Shown: one piece after another, positions 23,216 through 33,689 of the stretch
How positions within the stretch are numbered: the stretch's first letter is position 1
Layout: the number at the start of each line of letters is the position of its first letter
DNA from: Sceloporus undulatus
Taxonomy: Eukaryota > Chordata > Lepidosauria > Squamata > Phrynosomatidae
Assembly: GCF_019175285.1 (NCBI RefSeq)
Contig: NC_056527.1
Location: forward strand, 110,223,836-110,287,835
Direction: 5' to 3'
Length of the DNA stretch: 64,000 nt
The notes under the pieces: model-generated
What the model saw: only the letters and a program-made list of their open reading frames with translations
What the model was told of the DNA's origin: nothing
Database searches by the model: none
Made by a program: the position numbers and the translations under genes

Positions 23216-23765
23216 AGAGACATTGGCGGTTTACATTTTGGAGCTTCTTTTTTCGGTCCGCGTGGGAGTCGGGCCGTCTGAAGGCTCCGGCTCCCCCGTG
23301 GACCTACTGGCGGCGGTCTGTACCCCGCCAAAGTTCTTCAGTTTTTCTTGGGAGGGGGGAGAGAGAGGAGATGAACTCAGAGGATAAACTTTTCCAGTGT
23401 CCACTTATTTATTTTAATTCTTGAATTTATATCCCTGCTTTCTGACCTGGGAGAAGTTCCAGAGTGCCTGCCAAACTCATCCAAATATTAAAACCACCCA
23501 AGCAGAATTGAAATTCCAAATAAATCCATGGGCCAACATCAGGGTGATTTGGAAGAGAACTAGCAGCACTGTCCATGGACTGCAGTTCCCAGCAACAGGA
23601 ATCTGGCTAGGCAATAGTGAGAGAGTTACAGTTCATTAAGAACTGGGGGGCTGCACTTTACCTAAAAGTGTTTACCAAGTTCCTATTGGTAATCAGTCTA
23701 CTCGCTTGTTATGTGCTTTCAGGTTAACTCCAGCTTATGGAACATATCCAGGGGTAAACATGTTG
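23216..23765. other. No gene; short GC-rich patch
   Basis: 23245-23335 is GC-rich (ggtccgcgtgggagtcgg) without a coding or repeat match I recognise. Confidence 0.45.
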
Positions 23766-24100
23766 GCCATACAGCAAAGTACCATAACATCCAAAATCCA
23801 CAAAATAACTATACCTTTCTTAGGCCAACCAACCATGTTTCAATCTTTTGAAGCTCCACTGCCTTTTTCATCAGGCAAAGGTGTTAAAAACCATACAGGG
23901 GAAAGAAAAAATAGGATGATCTTAGAGTTACCACCCTGTTAAGATGTTTTGTTGTTCTCAGTTAAAATGGTATGGAGGGATATTCATGTAGGCAGGCCAT
24001 TCCTCCTTTCAGCCATGTGAGCTTGGGAAGAAAAAGAGTCATAAAGTCCAGGAAATAAAATTTAAACTCCCTTTTATTTCCTGGACTTTATGACTCTTTG
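23766..24100 (-). mobile_element. Penelope-like element fragment with hammerhead-like motif and hairpin
   Basis: On the minus strand 23874-23841 reads cctgatga, a stem-loop and gcttcaaaag, an old hammerhead-type motif with an intact CTGATGA core. 24036-24096 is a perfect hairpin. 44930-45230 is a second copy. Confidence 0.5.
24036..24096. repeat. Perfect 25-bp inverted repeat
   Basis: Arms 24036-24060 and 24072-24096 (core cataaagtccaggaaataaa) are exact reverse complements with an 11-bp loop. Confidence 0.9.
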
Positions 24101-24564
24101 CCTCACGTAGACATGACCAAGTAGGAGATGGCCTTTACCTACATGGATATCCCTACATGGATGGTTTTCTTTTGTGGGTGGAAGACCTAAAATGCCACAT
24201 GCATGGTTGTTTTGCAGGGGCTTTGGGGTGTTTTTTGGGGTGAAAAAAATCCCTGGTAAATTGGCATGCGTGCGCGCGCACACACACACACATAAATGAT
24301 GGGGATTAGGCATCATCAAAATTGCTTTGGAGGTTCAGGGATGCACCCACCTTATAGAGCCACACTGTCACTACTCCTGTTGTAAAGAACCAGGCTTGCA
24401 GTTTGGAGACAGTGTTCTTAGATCAGTATTCCTTCTGAAAGCACAGATGAGGCATGGAACTTAAATTGATATACTGTATCTATCAATTTTGGCCCTACCT
24501 GGATAGAGAGACTTTAGCAACAGTGATCCATGCTCTGGCAACCTCTTGTGTGGATTAATGAAAT

Positions 24565-25145
24565 AATATCCTCCAACTGTCCTGATCTGGTAAGGACAGA
24601 CCCAATTACAATGGGCCCTTGGTATCCACTGGGGTTTGGTTTCAGTTCAGAGCCCCCTGTGGATATCAAAATCTGTGGATGCTCCAGTCCCATTAAATAC
24701 AATGACACAGTCAAATATATAAAATGGCAAAATCAAGGTTTGCTTTTGGAATGTTTTCAAAATATTTATTTATTTTTAATATTTTAAAGCTGTGGATAGT
24801 TGAATCCATGGATAAGAAATCCATAGATACAGAGGGCCAACTGTAATATGCTGTCCTACTTTTTCAGCCGCATTTAAAATGTCCCAGTTTCTCTGTCCTC
24901 CTCCTACTTTCCTCCTTTGTGCTCAGCTCACTTCAAATACTGCAAACTGAGTGAAAAGTTCAAAAAAAATTTACACTCAGTTAACTCAGCAGAAGGGAGG
25001 GGAAGGGGGAGAATCTTGCTATTCCTTGTAGAGTCAGGCAAAGATAAACTGCTGCAGCCTCTTCTAACTCAGTAACTTTTGCCATTTTGAATGTACTTTG
25101 ATGTCGCTCAGGTATCCTCATTTCATCTGTGAAATGTTGTAGAGC
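24565..25145 (+). repeat. MITE family P copy interrupted by a Tigger-like MITE
   Basis: Left part tcctccaactgtcctgat, right part tttttcagccgcatttaaaa to atgttgtagagcatg, split at 24609-24843. Confidence 0.78.
24609..24843. mobile_element. Tigger-like MITE
   Basis: Ends CAATGGGCCCTTGGTATCC and the inverse of GGGCCAACTG, with TA on both sides. Contains ccctgtggatatcaaaatc. Sister copies lie at 30431 and 51309 and a partial one at 31776. Confidence 0.78.
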
Positions 25146-26050
25146 ATGAAATTCTGGATACTGCCTTTGAAATTGGTGTGGATCACAGAATCATACATTT
25201 GTAAGGGATCTGAAACACTATCCAATCCAATTTCCTGACAGATTTTGGCTGGTCCAAAACAGGGCAGAGAGAGCAATTCTAAACTATTATGGGACAGTAC
25301 ACCCAAAGGATTCTTTTCTGTGCTATGTACCCACAGACTTGGACTTTATGGCTGCCATCAGAGACAGTTCTACCCGTCAGCTTTCCTCACTCTTTAGAGA
25401 ATTAACAGCTGCCAGCTGTCTTCTAGAATAGAAACAGATGGGCTTTGCATAACCTATTTCAATATTGACCAAGCAATTTCTGCAATTTAATATCATAGAT
25501 ATACAAAGAAGTTCTTTATAAAAAAAAAAGCATGTTGGAATCATTCCATAGAGCGATGATACTTGATGAATGGAGAGACCCAGCTCTTTGGACTCAGGAT
25601 TTCTGGATCCTGTCATTAACGTTGATCTCCAAGCATAATGTAAGGGGTCTATAATGTGGGACTCAGGATGTTCAAATTAGAATATAAATTCTGTCCTCTA
25701 TGATGACAGGCAGCTTGGAATTCTGCTCCTTGTTTTTTTTAAGGAAGCTAGTTGCATGGCTGGGGTTTTCCCTTCTCATTGTTTACACATGCCTTTGAAA
25801 AGGGAAGAATGGAAAGTTTCATCTCATATTTGCAAGGAAACAAAGGAGGGGCCTGATGAGTTGCTATTAAAATTGGTGGTGGTGGGGAGCCAGGAATCTC
25901 ATGGGGCCTCTGACATCAGGAAAAGGCATTCTGCCCAGTTTTGTTTATTCTCATTAAAAAGAAAATCACCCTTACCCTTCTTCTGAAGCTCAGTGATTAT
26001 CATGTTGCCCTTCAGATGTTGGACTGCAATTCCCAGTAGCTATTCCTAGC
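25146..26050. other. No gene recognised
   Basis: No conserved frame or clear repeat, only short A and T runs. Confidence 0.5.
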
Positions 26051-26245
26051 ATCTGTTGTTGTTAACTGCCCACTAGTCGACCCTGACTCATTGCAACCCT
26101 GTGGATGAGATATCTCCAAGCCCCTTTATCCTCCCCTGCTTTGTTTAGGTCCTGCAAATCCAGGCCCATGACCTTTTCGATTGAATCCATCCATCTGGCA
26201 TGAGGTCTTCCTCTCTTTCTACTTCCCTCTACCTTACCTAGCATT

Positions 26246-26753
26246 GACGTGGTACAGACCACCAACCAGCGGCATACCAGCACCGGTATTAGGGTTAGGG
26301 AGCGCACACCATGTACACGCTCCCTAACTCTAATACGTGCTGGCGGTGCAATAATGGTGGCGTCCTGTGTACATGGGCACCGCCATTATGATGTCATGCA
26401 TGCACTGCGTCCAAACGGCATGACCCGTGTGTGACGTCTTCGTGCTGCCCCAGACCGATTATGGCGGCCTGGCTGCGGCATGAGAAGGAACTCTGCGGGA
26501 ACGAAGCCAGGGAGGAAGGGGCCAAGTGGCCCCTTTCTCCCATGGCTCTGGCTCCTGGGATGTCCAGGGACACGAAGCCTCAAGGACACCCCTTTTCCAG
26601 GCCATGGGGAAGCAGCATTTGGCCATTTCTCCATGGCCTGGAAAAGTGCCGGATTGGGGCCTCTGTGCTGCTGGTATGGCTGCCCTGGCCCTTATCCTCC
26701 ATGGAAAGGGATGGCTGTGGGCTGCCCCTTTTCTGCGGTCTATACTGGGCCCA
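26246..26753 (-). mobile_element. GC-rich non-autonomous DNA element inside BovB
   Basis: BovB reads cctagcatt to its left and attatctttt to its right. The insert has loosely inverted ends (ggtacagaccac / gcggtctatact) and an internal inverted pair built on gttagggagcg. It is related to 61505-61830. Confidence 0.6.
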
Positions 26754-27398
26754 TATTATCTTTTATAGTGAGTTGTTCCTACTCATCAAGTGGCCAAAGT
26801 GTGACAGTCTCAGTTTGATTATCTTGGCTTCAAGGGAGATTTCGGGCTTGATCTGTTCAAGGACCCATTTGTTTTGTCTTTTTCATCTCAGTATCTTTAG
26901 CACTGTTCTTCAGGACATCTCAGATGAATTGATATTCTTCCTATCTGCTTTCTTCATTGTCCAGCTCTCACATTCATTCATACATGGTTATGGGGAATAA
27001 AATGGCTTGGACAGTTCTAACTTTAGAGCTCAGTTGTATATCTTTACTCTTTAGGATCTTTTCCAGCTCTTTCATAGCTGTCCTTCTCATTCTTAGTCTT
27101 CTTCTGACTTCTTGACTGTGGTCTCCATTCTGTTTAACGTCTGATTCTATGTACAGGAACTCTTTTACTATTTCAGTTTCCTCATTGTCTAGGTTGAATT
27201 TATGTATTTCTTCTATGATCATTATTTTTGTTTTCTTTATGTTCAGCATTAGGCCTGTTTTTGCATTTTCAACTTTGACCTTCTTTAGTACCTGTTCCAA
27301 GGCTGTGATGTTTTCTGCTAGTACTATGGTGGTTTCTGCATACTTTAGATTGTTTATGTTCCTTCCTTCTAGCTTCACTCCTCCTTCTCAGTCTAACC

Positions 27399-27816
27399 CA
27401 GGGGTAGGCAACCTTTTTGAGCCGGGGGCTGGGTTGCTGTCCCTCAGAAAACTGGGGGGGTGGGGGAGCCAAAAAACAAATAATTAAATAATTTTAAATA
27501 AATAAATAAATAAATAAACCGGGACAAATGTAGGACAAAATTTTCAAATGAAGGACACTTTTTTTAAAAAAATGGAGGACACGCAAAAAAATTTGCTGAT
27601 TTTTTTAAAAAATGTTAATATAAATGCATGTTTCTGAGGCTACTATAGACAATTGCCCCCCCTTGCCCGCCGCTTCTCCCCACTTGCTCCCCTTGTTTGC
27701 CTCCTTCTGATAGGTCAAAGGCCCCAGTGGCAATCGGCAGCAGGACCGGGCTGGGGCCAGTCCCAAGGTCTTGCCAGGCCGGATCCGGCTCACGGGCCGT
27801 AGGTTGCCTACCCCTG
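27399..27816. mobile_element. hAT-like MITE inside BovB
   Basis: Inverted ends CAGGGGTAGGCAACCT / AGGTTGCCTACCCCTG and a perfect 8-bp duplication GTCTAACC (27391-27398, 27817-27824). The interior shares aaatgtaggacaaaatttt with the element at 2703-3719. Confidence 0.9.
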
Positions 27817-28115
27817 GTCTAACCTTTCTTATGATGTTTTCTGCATATGTTGAACAAATAGGGTGATAAAATGCAGTCTTGCCTGACCCCTTTGCCAATT
27901 GGGAACCATTCTTTTTCTCCGAATTCTAACAGTAGCCTCTTGTCCTGAATACACATTTCTCTTCAGGTCTATCAGATGTGGTGGCACCCCAAAGACCTTA
28001 CGAGCCATCCATAGCTTTTCGTGATCTATGCAGTCAAATGCTTTGCTGTAGTCCATAAAGCACTTGTTGATTTTCCCTTGGAATTCCTTGGTGAACTCCT
28101 TTAGCCATCATGGTA

Positions 28116-28904
28116 AGGAATACTGGGAACTACAGCCAAAAATCTGAATGGCCACATACTTATCGTCCCTGCTCTAAAGTATAAACGCATAGTCATCCCC
28201 TATCTTTTAGTGGTTTTAGGGCTGGATACTGCCAGCCCTACCATTAGGCAAAGATTTTAAGAGTCCTGAAAGGACAGTATGTGGTTAATTATTTGATTTG
28301 TAACTAATACATTTTTACTACCAGGAAGATCCAGAGGGATTTTCTATCTCATGTGTCAAAATAACTTGGGCTGGTGTTGCGGAGGAAAAATCAGCAAACG
28401 TGGGCATACAAGCGTTCTTGGTTACAAAGTTCAGGAGGTAATAAGTTCAACTCAGGAGCTAGTAAAGTTCAGCAGCTCAAATTCAAGTACAATGAAAGAC
28501 TTGCTGCTGCCACTTCTTCTCCCTCTTGTGGCCACAGCAGTTTGACAGTTTAGGAGTTGGAGGGAATAAATCCATTACTCAGGAACAATACTATCCAGCA
28601 AATAAAGGATAATCGCATGCCTTCCAACATTTCACAGATGAAAACTGGAACATTTATGGTCAAGCAACATCAGAGTGTGGTCAAGATGGCAAAAGTGTTT
28701 AATGAAGGGGGGAAAAGAAGAAAATTGGTTGAAAATGAAAACAGAACTGATATCCTATCATTTCTGGGGTTTGGCATAGCAGTGGAGTGTGAGGTTATGG
28801 CAGGGTGAAAAATGGCCCAGATACAGTTGCTCATTCATTTAATGTGACAAATGTCAATAGCTTTCCAGTTGTCACAGAACTTTTTATCAGAAATGCTGGT
28901 ATAA
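28116..28904. other. No gene; MITE fragment
   Basis: 28610-28700 is a reverse fragment of family P. The rest is unassigned. Confidence 0.5.
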
Positions 28905-29358
28905 ATATTGGTTATCACCTATAAAGCCCTAAATGGCTTGGGCCCAGGGTACCTTGAGGACCACCTCTCTCCATACAATCCGCCCCGCACACTCAGAACA
29001 TCTGGACAGCAATTGTTAAGGGTTCCAGGGGCCAGATTAGTTTCCACCTCCAGGAGGGCCTTTACCACCTCGGCCCCCAACCTCTGGAACTCTCTGCCCA
29101 TTGAGCTCCGCTCGGCCACCTCCCTGGCCCAGTTTAAAAAGGGGCTGAAGACTTTCTTATTCAAGCAGGCATACCCTGATGTGTGCCCCGAATAACCCCA
29201 CCCTCTTCTTTTCGTCAGCAAGGATAGGCTGGCTGGAGCCGTTTTATTGTTATTTTAATTGAATGTATATTTTATTGTATGTATTGTGTTGTATTGTGAA
29301 ATGTTGTACACTGCCCTGATTTTGTAGAAGGGCGGTATATAAATAAAGCTTTTATTTA
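28905..29358 (+). mobile_element. L2-like LINE, 3' end, well preserved
   Basis: An open frame of 95 codons encodes YKALNGLGPGYLEDHLSPYN, LWNSLPIELRSATSLAQFKK and GLKTFLFKQAYPD, the C-terminus of L2-clade ORF2. The tail gggcggtatataaataaagc follows. It is the youngest-looking L2 copy here. Confidence 0.88.
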
Positions 29359-29524
29359 TTATTATTTATAAATAAATAAATAAATAAATAATACAATTAA
29401 AATCACAAATTGTGATTTTTAATTATTTATTTGTATCTGTAGTTTGATGAGGTACATACAAATTTTCTGCTTAAGAACCCTAGTGTGCTCCCTTGTGGCT
29501 CCCAATGTACACCAAGAAAACTGA

Positions 29525-29690
29525 CAGATAATTAAAATAGGATATTTGGGGAATTATAGTTCAGGAGGGTGCACTAGTGCTCTTGAGCAGAGAATTTTAA
29601 GTACCTCACCAAAGTAAAAATCCCAGGATTTTATAGAAGGGAGTGACGGGAGTCAAAGTGCTATCAAATTGCTATGACTGTGGTAGAGCA
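29525..29690 (+). repeat. Foldback MITE family B, degraded
   Basis: gcagagaattttaagtacc and aaaatcccaggattttatag match the loop and second arm of family B. Confidence 0.55.
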
Positions 29691-29929
29691 GTGCCTTTCA
29701 GGCTACTTGATGTGGGAGACAGGCAATTTCCACTCTAATTCTCCAGGGGACCAGTACAAGATCTGTGCCCAGTGACTACAACTCTCTCTTTCTTTCCTAG
29801 AAACTTGTCAGAGATCAGTAGCTGATGGCTTGGACCAACATTTTGCGCTGCTGTAGGTGCACTCTCAGTGAGGAGGAAAAGTGTTAAGGTATCAGTTTAT
29901 GACAATCTTCTTCCCCTTGTAGGCATAGC

Positions 29930-30290
29930 CCTATACCCTCCAACTGTCCCAGTTTGGCAGGAACAATTCCGATTAATCCTCTGCTGTCCCAGTTTCTCAT
30001 TTGCTTTTAAAATGTCCAAGTTTCTCTCCCATTCTCCCACTTTTCCCCTTTGTCCTAGCTTAGTTGCTGCAAACTGAGTTCAAAATACAAAAATAGTTTA
30101 ACAACACGGAGGGGAGGGCAAGGCTGAATTGTGCTTTTCCCAGTTGGATCAGGCTAAACAAACTGCTGTAGCTTCTCTTTGCTTGTGCGTTCTTTTCTCA
30201 TTAAAACATTTGCCCTCTTGACCACATATTGATGCCGCTTGGCCACATATGTCCCAGTCTTCATCTGTGAAATGGTGGAAGGTATACATA
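29930..30290 (+). repeat. MITE family P, full-length copy
   Basis: Starts tataccctccaactgtccca and ends aaatggtggaaggtata. The flanks catagccc and cataagcc could be an 8-bp duplication with one change, which would make the family hAT-like. Confidence 0.78.
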
Positions 30291-30430
30291 AGCCTGGCTG
30301 CAAATGCTAGTAATCAGTTCATTGCTTTGGACTGAAAAAGAAAAGAAAAGAAATCACAGCTGGGGGAAAACATTACTTTTTGAACTACATTTCCCATTGG
30401 CCATGCTGGCTGGGGATTCTGGGACTTGTA

Positions 30431-30651
30431 CAGTAGGCCCTTGGTATCCACAGGGGCTTAGTTCCAGGACCCCCTGTGGATATCAAAATCAATGCAAGTT
30501 CAAATCCCATTATATACAGCGGCACAGTAAAATGGTGTCACTTCAATAAAACAGCAAAATCAAGGTTTCCCATTTGGAATGTATATATTTTTGGAATATT
30601 TTCAAGCCATGGATACTTGATAAAGAATCCGTGAATGTGGAGGGCCAACTG
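30431..30651. mobile_element. Tigger-like MITE
   Basis: CAGTAGGCCCTTGGTATCC to GGAGGGCCAACTG, with TA flanks. Confidence 0.8.
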
Positions 30652-30826
30652 TAATCCAAAGTGGAACTCTTTCAAGCTTTCCTTAGACAAAACACATGGC
30701 TGGTGTGTCTGACCTCCACTGTGCAGAGTCCAGGGATGAGTCTGGTTGTGATAAGGAAAACAAAACAAAACATCCCAAAATGGCAATACTGTATTCACTT
30801 TACACCCAACATACAGCATTGCTTAG

Positions 30827-31290
30827 TGGTTTGAGTGTTGGATTAGGACTCGGGACACCAGGGCTCGAGTCCTGGCACAGCCATGAAACCCACTGGGTGA
30901 CCTTGGCCAAGTCACATGCTCTCAACCTCAGGGAAAGGCAATGGCAAACCTCATCAGAAATATTTTTTGTGGGTTTTTCAGGCTATGTGGCCGTGTTCTG
31001 GAAGAGTTTATTCCTGATCTTTCACCAGCATCTGAGGCTTTCACCAGCATCTGAGATTCTGAAGATGCCAGCCACAGATGCTGGCAAGACATCAGGAATA
31101 AACTCCTCCAGAACACAGCCACACAGCCCGAAAAACCCACCAAAAGCTATGGATGCCAGGTGTGAAAACCTTCAACTTCACACTCATCTGAAATATTGCC
31201 AAGAAACACTTATAACAGGTTTGCCTTAGGGTTTCCATAAGTCAGAAGTGACTTGAAGGCACACAATAATAACAACAAACCAAGATACCC
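30827..31290 (+). repeat. tRNA-derived SINE with a foldback inserted
   Basis: Head at 30827-30955 and tail at 31185-31290 (ccataagtcagaagtgactt gaaggcac). Bases 30961-31160 are the foldback. Confidence 0.78.
30961..31160. mobile_element. Penelope-like foldback fragment with hammerhead-like motif
   Basis: 31059-31097 reads ctgaaga, then tgccagccacagatgctggc and a GAAA-position remnant before atcagga. The inverted arm is at 30970-31035. Confidence 0.55.
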
Positions 31291-31775
31291 AGCATTCTCA
31301 TGAATGCCCCCTCTTCCTGAGACTTCCTGTAATCTCAAATCCTTTCTGCCCCCCAAACACATGACTCTTTCAAATCTTGACTCACAGCGATTGCTTCCGC
31401 CATAACCTGCCCCCCCCCAAAGCTCGATCAGGCTGAGAGGATGGTGACCCCAGCTAATGCCAAGTCTGACTCATTTTCCCGATGCGGGAACATGGCCTGA
31501 GCTGCTCAGTTCCAATCCCCCGGAAAGCTGCTTTCAAAGATTACAATGGACCTGTCTCACCACCAGCTTTGCAAAAGGGGATGTGTGGGGGAAGATGTTT
31601 TGGGAGAGGGGAAGTTGAGAGCCAAACAAGCCTTTAATTGTAAAACATAAATATTAAAGATGCTGGAAAAATGCTACAAAGTTGTACCTCCCCCCGAAGA
31701 TAAATTCTCCTGAGCTTGTGCAGAGTGCATTTCTCTCATCACTGAACAACAAAGGCATGTCCCTGTCCCACATTA
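31291..31775. other. No feature recognised
   Basis: No conserved frame; short C and G runs. Confidence 0.5.
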
Positions 31776-31995
31776 CAATTGGCCCTCTGTATCCAGGGAT
31801 TCTTTATCCAGGGATTCAAGCATCCACAGCTTGAAAATGCTCAAAAAATAGTGTCGATTCCAAATAGCAAACCTTGATTTTGCCATTTTATATAAAGGAC
31901 ACTATTTTACTATGCCATTGTATTTAATGGGACTTGAGCATCCCGGGATTTTGGGATTTACTGGGGGTCCTGGATTCATGAAGGGGGATATGAAC
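31776..31995. mobile_element. Tigger-like MITE, right end lost
   Basis: Starts caattggccctctgtatcc and contains ccattgtatttaatgggact. No matching right terminus. Confidence 0.65.
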
Positions 31996-32002
31996 CATGA
32001 AG

Positions 32003-32068
32003 GTCATTTACACTACAAAATTATAGCACTATGATTCCACTTTAACAGCCAGGATTCCATTCTATGGA
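32003..32068 (+). repeat. Foldback MITE family B, left arm fragment
   Basis: ttatagcactatgattccac and tttaacagccaggattcca. Confidence 0.6.
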
Positions 32069-32426
32069 ACAATAGGACTGGCAATTTAAAACCTATAAAA
32101 TCAATGATAAGATATAACAAAATGATCAAATCTAATCCAAACTCATTGGTAACACCAAGAAATCCTTGACACATTGGTGTCAAAAGGCAATCAGCTTTCC
32201 TGAATGAGATGGCAACTGCTAAGCAAAAATGAGGCCGAATTAAAATGCATTCTGACACTGCTGGGGGGTTGGACTAAATGACCCTTGGGACATCTCCGAA
32301 CTCTTTGATTCTATGAATAATGCAAATAAAATTATAAATAAACTATTTTTCTTTTACCCCACAGTGAGTTTTCCCTCTTAAAACTTGCAGCTTTACTATA
32401 AATACAAGTAATCAGTATTGCGTGGT

Positions 32427-32665
32427 GTAGAGTCCGTGTGGCATAGTGGTTTGACTGTTGGACTGTGCCTCTGGAGACCAGGCTTCGATTCCCTGCTTGG
32501 CCATGAAACCCAACGGGTAACCTTGGGCAAGTCACACTCTCTCAGCCTCAGGGGAAGGCAATGACAAACCCCCTCTGAACAAATCTTGCCAAGAAAACAC
32601 CAGGAGAGGTTTGCCTTAGAGTCGCCTTAGATCTGAAACGACTTGAAAGCACACAACAACATACT
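32427..32665 (+). repeat. tRNA-derived SINE, full length
   Basis: gtgtggcatagtggtttgac, then cttcgattccctgcttggcc, to gaaacgacttgaaagcacac and an AAC run. Confidence 0.85.
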
Positions 32666-32875
32666 GGTGTGTAGTGGTTTGAGCATTGGGCTGACTCTGG
32701 AGACCAGAGTTTGAATCCCTGCTCAGCCATGTGATCTTGGGCAAGTCACATTCTCTCAGCCTCAGAGGCTGAGAATGGCAAATTCCTCTGAAGAAACTTG
32801 CCAAGAAAACCCTGTGCTAGGGTCTCCATAAATCAGAAACGACTTGAAAGCACGCAACAACAGCATTGTCTCTTA
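32666..32875 (+). repeat. tRNA-derived SINE, tandem with the previous copy
   Basis: tgtgtagtggtttgagcatt to aaacgacttgaaagcacgca, directly after the copy at 32427. Confidence 0.82.
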
Positions 32876-33597
32876 TCCTAAAAGAGAGTGTTGTGACATC
32901 CACAGCTTTGTTTGTGTTTGTCTATGTTTCTTTTCCCCTTTTCTACAATTTTCACCTGCAGGATACAATCTTACAAACATTCAATTGACATTTCTAGCTT
33001 CTCCTAGTCACCAGAGGGCGCTCCTTTGGTTACAAATCTCTATGAGAAAGAAAGAAAAAAACCTTCAGAAAGAACTATATTATTTTCTTCCGATGGTGAA
33101 CCGCCTTTTTTCCGTTCTCTATTTTTTCCCCCTTCCCCTTTCCTTTTTGGCAGAGGGAGGACAGGAAAAGAAGACAAAGAGGAGGAAGTGCAGAGCTGCA
33201 GAGCCTCCAGAGGGAGAGAGATGCGGAGGGGAACACTTGAATAAAAAGAAGAGAGTGAGAAAGAGAGAAAAGGAGAAATTATTGACACATCATTGACAGA
33301 GGAAGACCGCTTGATGGAGAAGCCGGCATGGACGCAAGGGTGGCTAGACAGGATAGCCGAGTGACGCACATGTTTCCACCACTGCAATTGTAGTGCTGAG
33401 TAAAAACAGGCAGAGAAGAGCAGAGGAACAGGTAGAGCAGAAAGAAAGAAAGAAAGAAAAAGTAAGCAAAGAGTGAAATGGGATAAACAGAACCAACGAG
33501 CATCAGCAAAAGGTGGTGATCCGGGTTTCCAAAAACTCTGCTTATCTTGCCCATCCATCTCGACGCTACGTGTGCAACTCTCCAAAGTTGGACCCCG
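32876..33597 (+). promoter_or_regulatory. BCL7C upstream and 5' UTR region
   Basis: No repeat is recognisable here apart from short purine runs such as the GAAA run near 33444. The 33140-33597 part is G/A-rich, with CpGs increasing toward the ATG. This suits a promoter and 5' UTR, but I see no clear TATA box and cannot place the transcription start. Confidence 0.4.
33008..33020 (+). promoter_or_regulatory. CTCF-like core motif upstream of BCL7C
   Basis: TCACCAGAGGGCG matches the CTCF core CCASYAGRKGGCR at 12 of 13 positions and is followed by CTCC. It lies about 580 bp before the BCL7C ATG, just ahead of a purine-rich 5' region (33140-33480). One motif match is weak evidence of occupancy. 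Confidence 0.35.
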
Positions 33598-33689
33598 ATG
33601 TCGGGACGGGCGGTTCGAGCTGAGACACGAAGCCGGGCGAAAGATGACATCAAGAAAGTGATGGCAGCCATCGAACATGTCCGCAGATG
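33598..33689 (+). CDS. BCL7C: BCL7C coding exon 1
   Basis: Encodes [20 protein letters not shown] and the following [10 protein letters not shown]. It ends two bases into the Trp-31 codon at a GTGAGG donor. A longer reading frame overlaps it in another phase but lacks the BCL7 sequence. Confidence 0.93.

Larger units (their letters stand above)
26055..28115 (-). mobile_element. RTE-BovB LINE, 3' half, carrying two later insertions
   Basis: The minus strand encodes FIDYSKAFDCIDHEKLW-like sequence (MDYSKAFDCIDHEKLW, near 28056), NIKKTKIMIIEEIHKFNLDN (27250) and LGKVEGSRKRGRPHARWMD (26200). The order is that of BovB ORF2 running right to left. It is interrupted at 26246-26753 and 27399-27816 by DNA elements. 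Frames are broken by ordinary decay. Confidence 0.85.

Noticed and set aside
26281-26340. TTAGGG words as an interstitial telomere repeat
   Set aside because: Only single gttaggg words in inverted orientation occur, as part of a DNA element.
30696-31229. 177-codon plus-strand frame
   Set aside because: It spans a SINE and an inserted Penelope-like foldback; no host-gene similarity.
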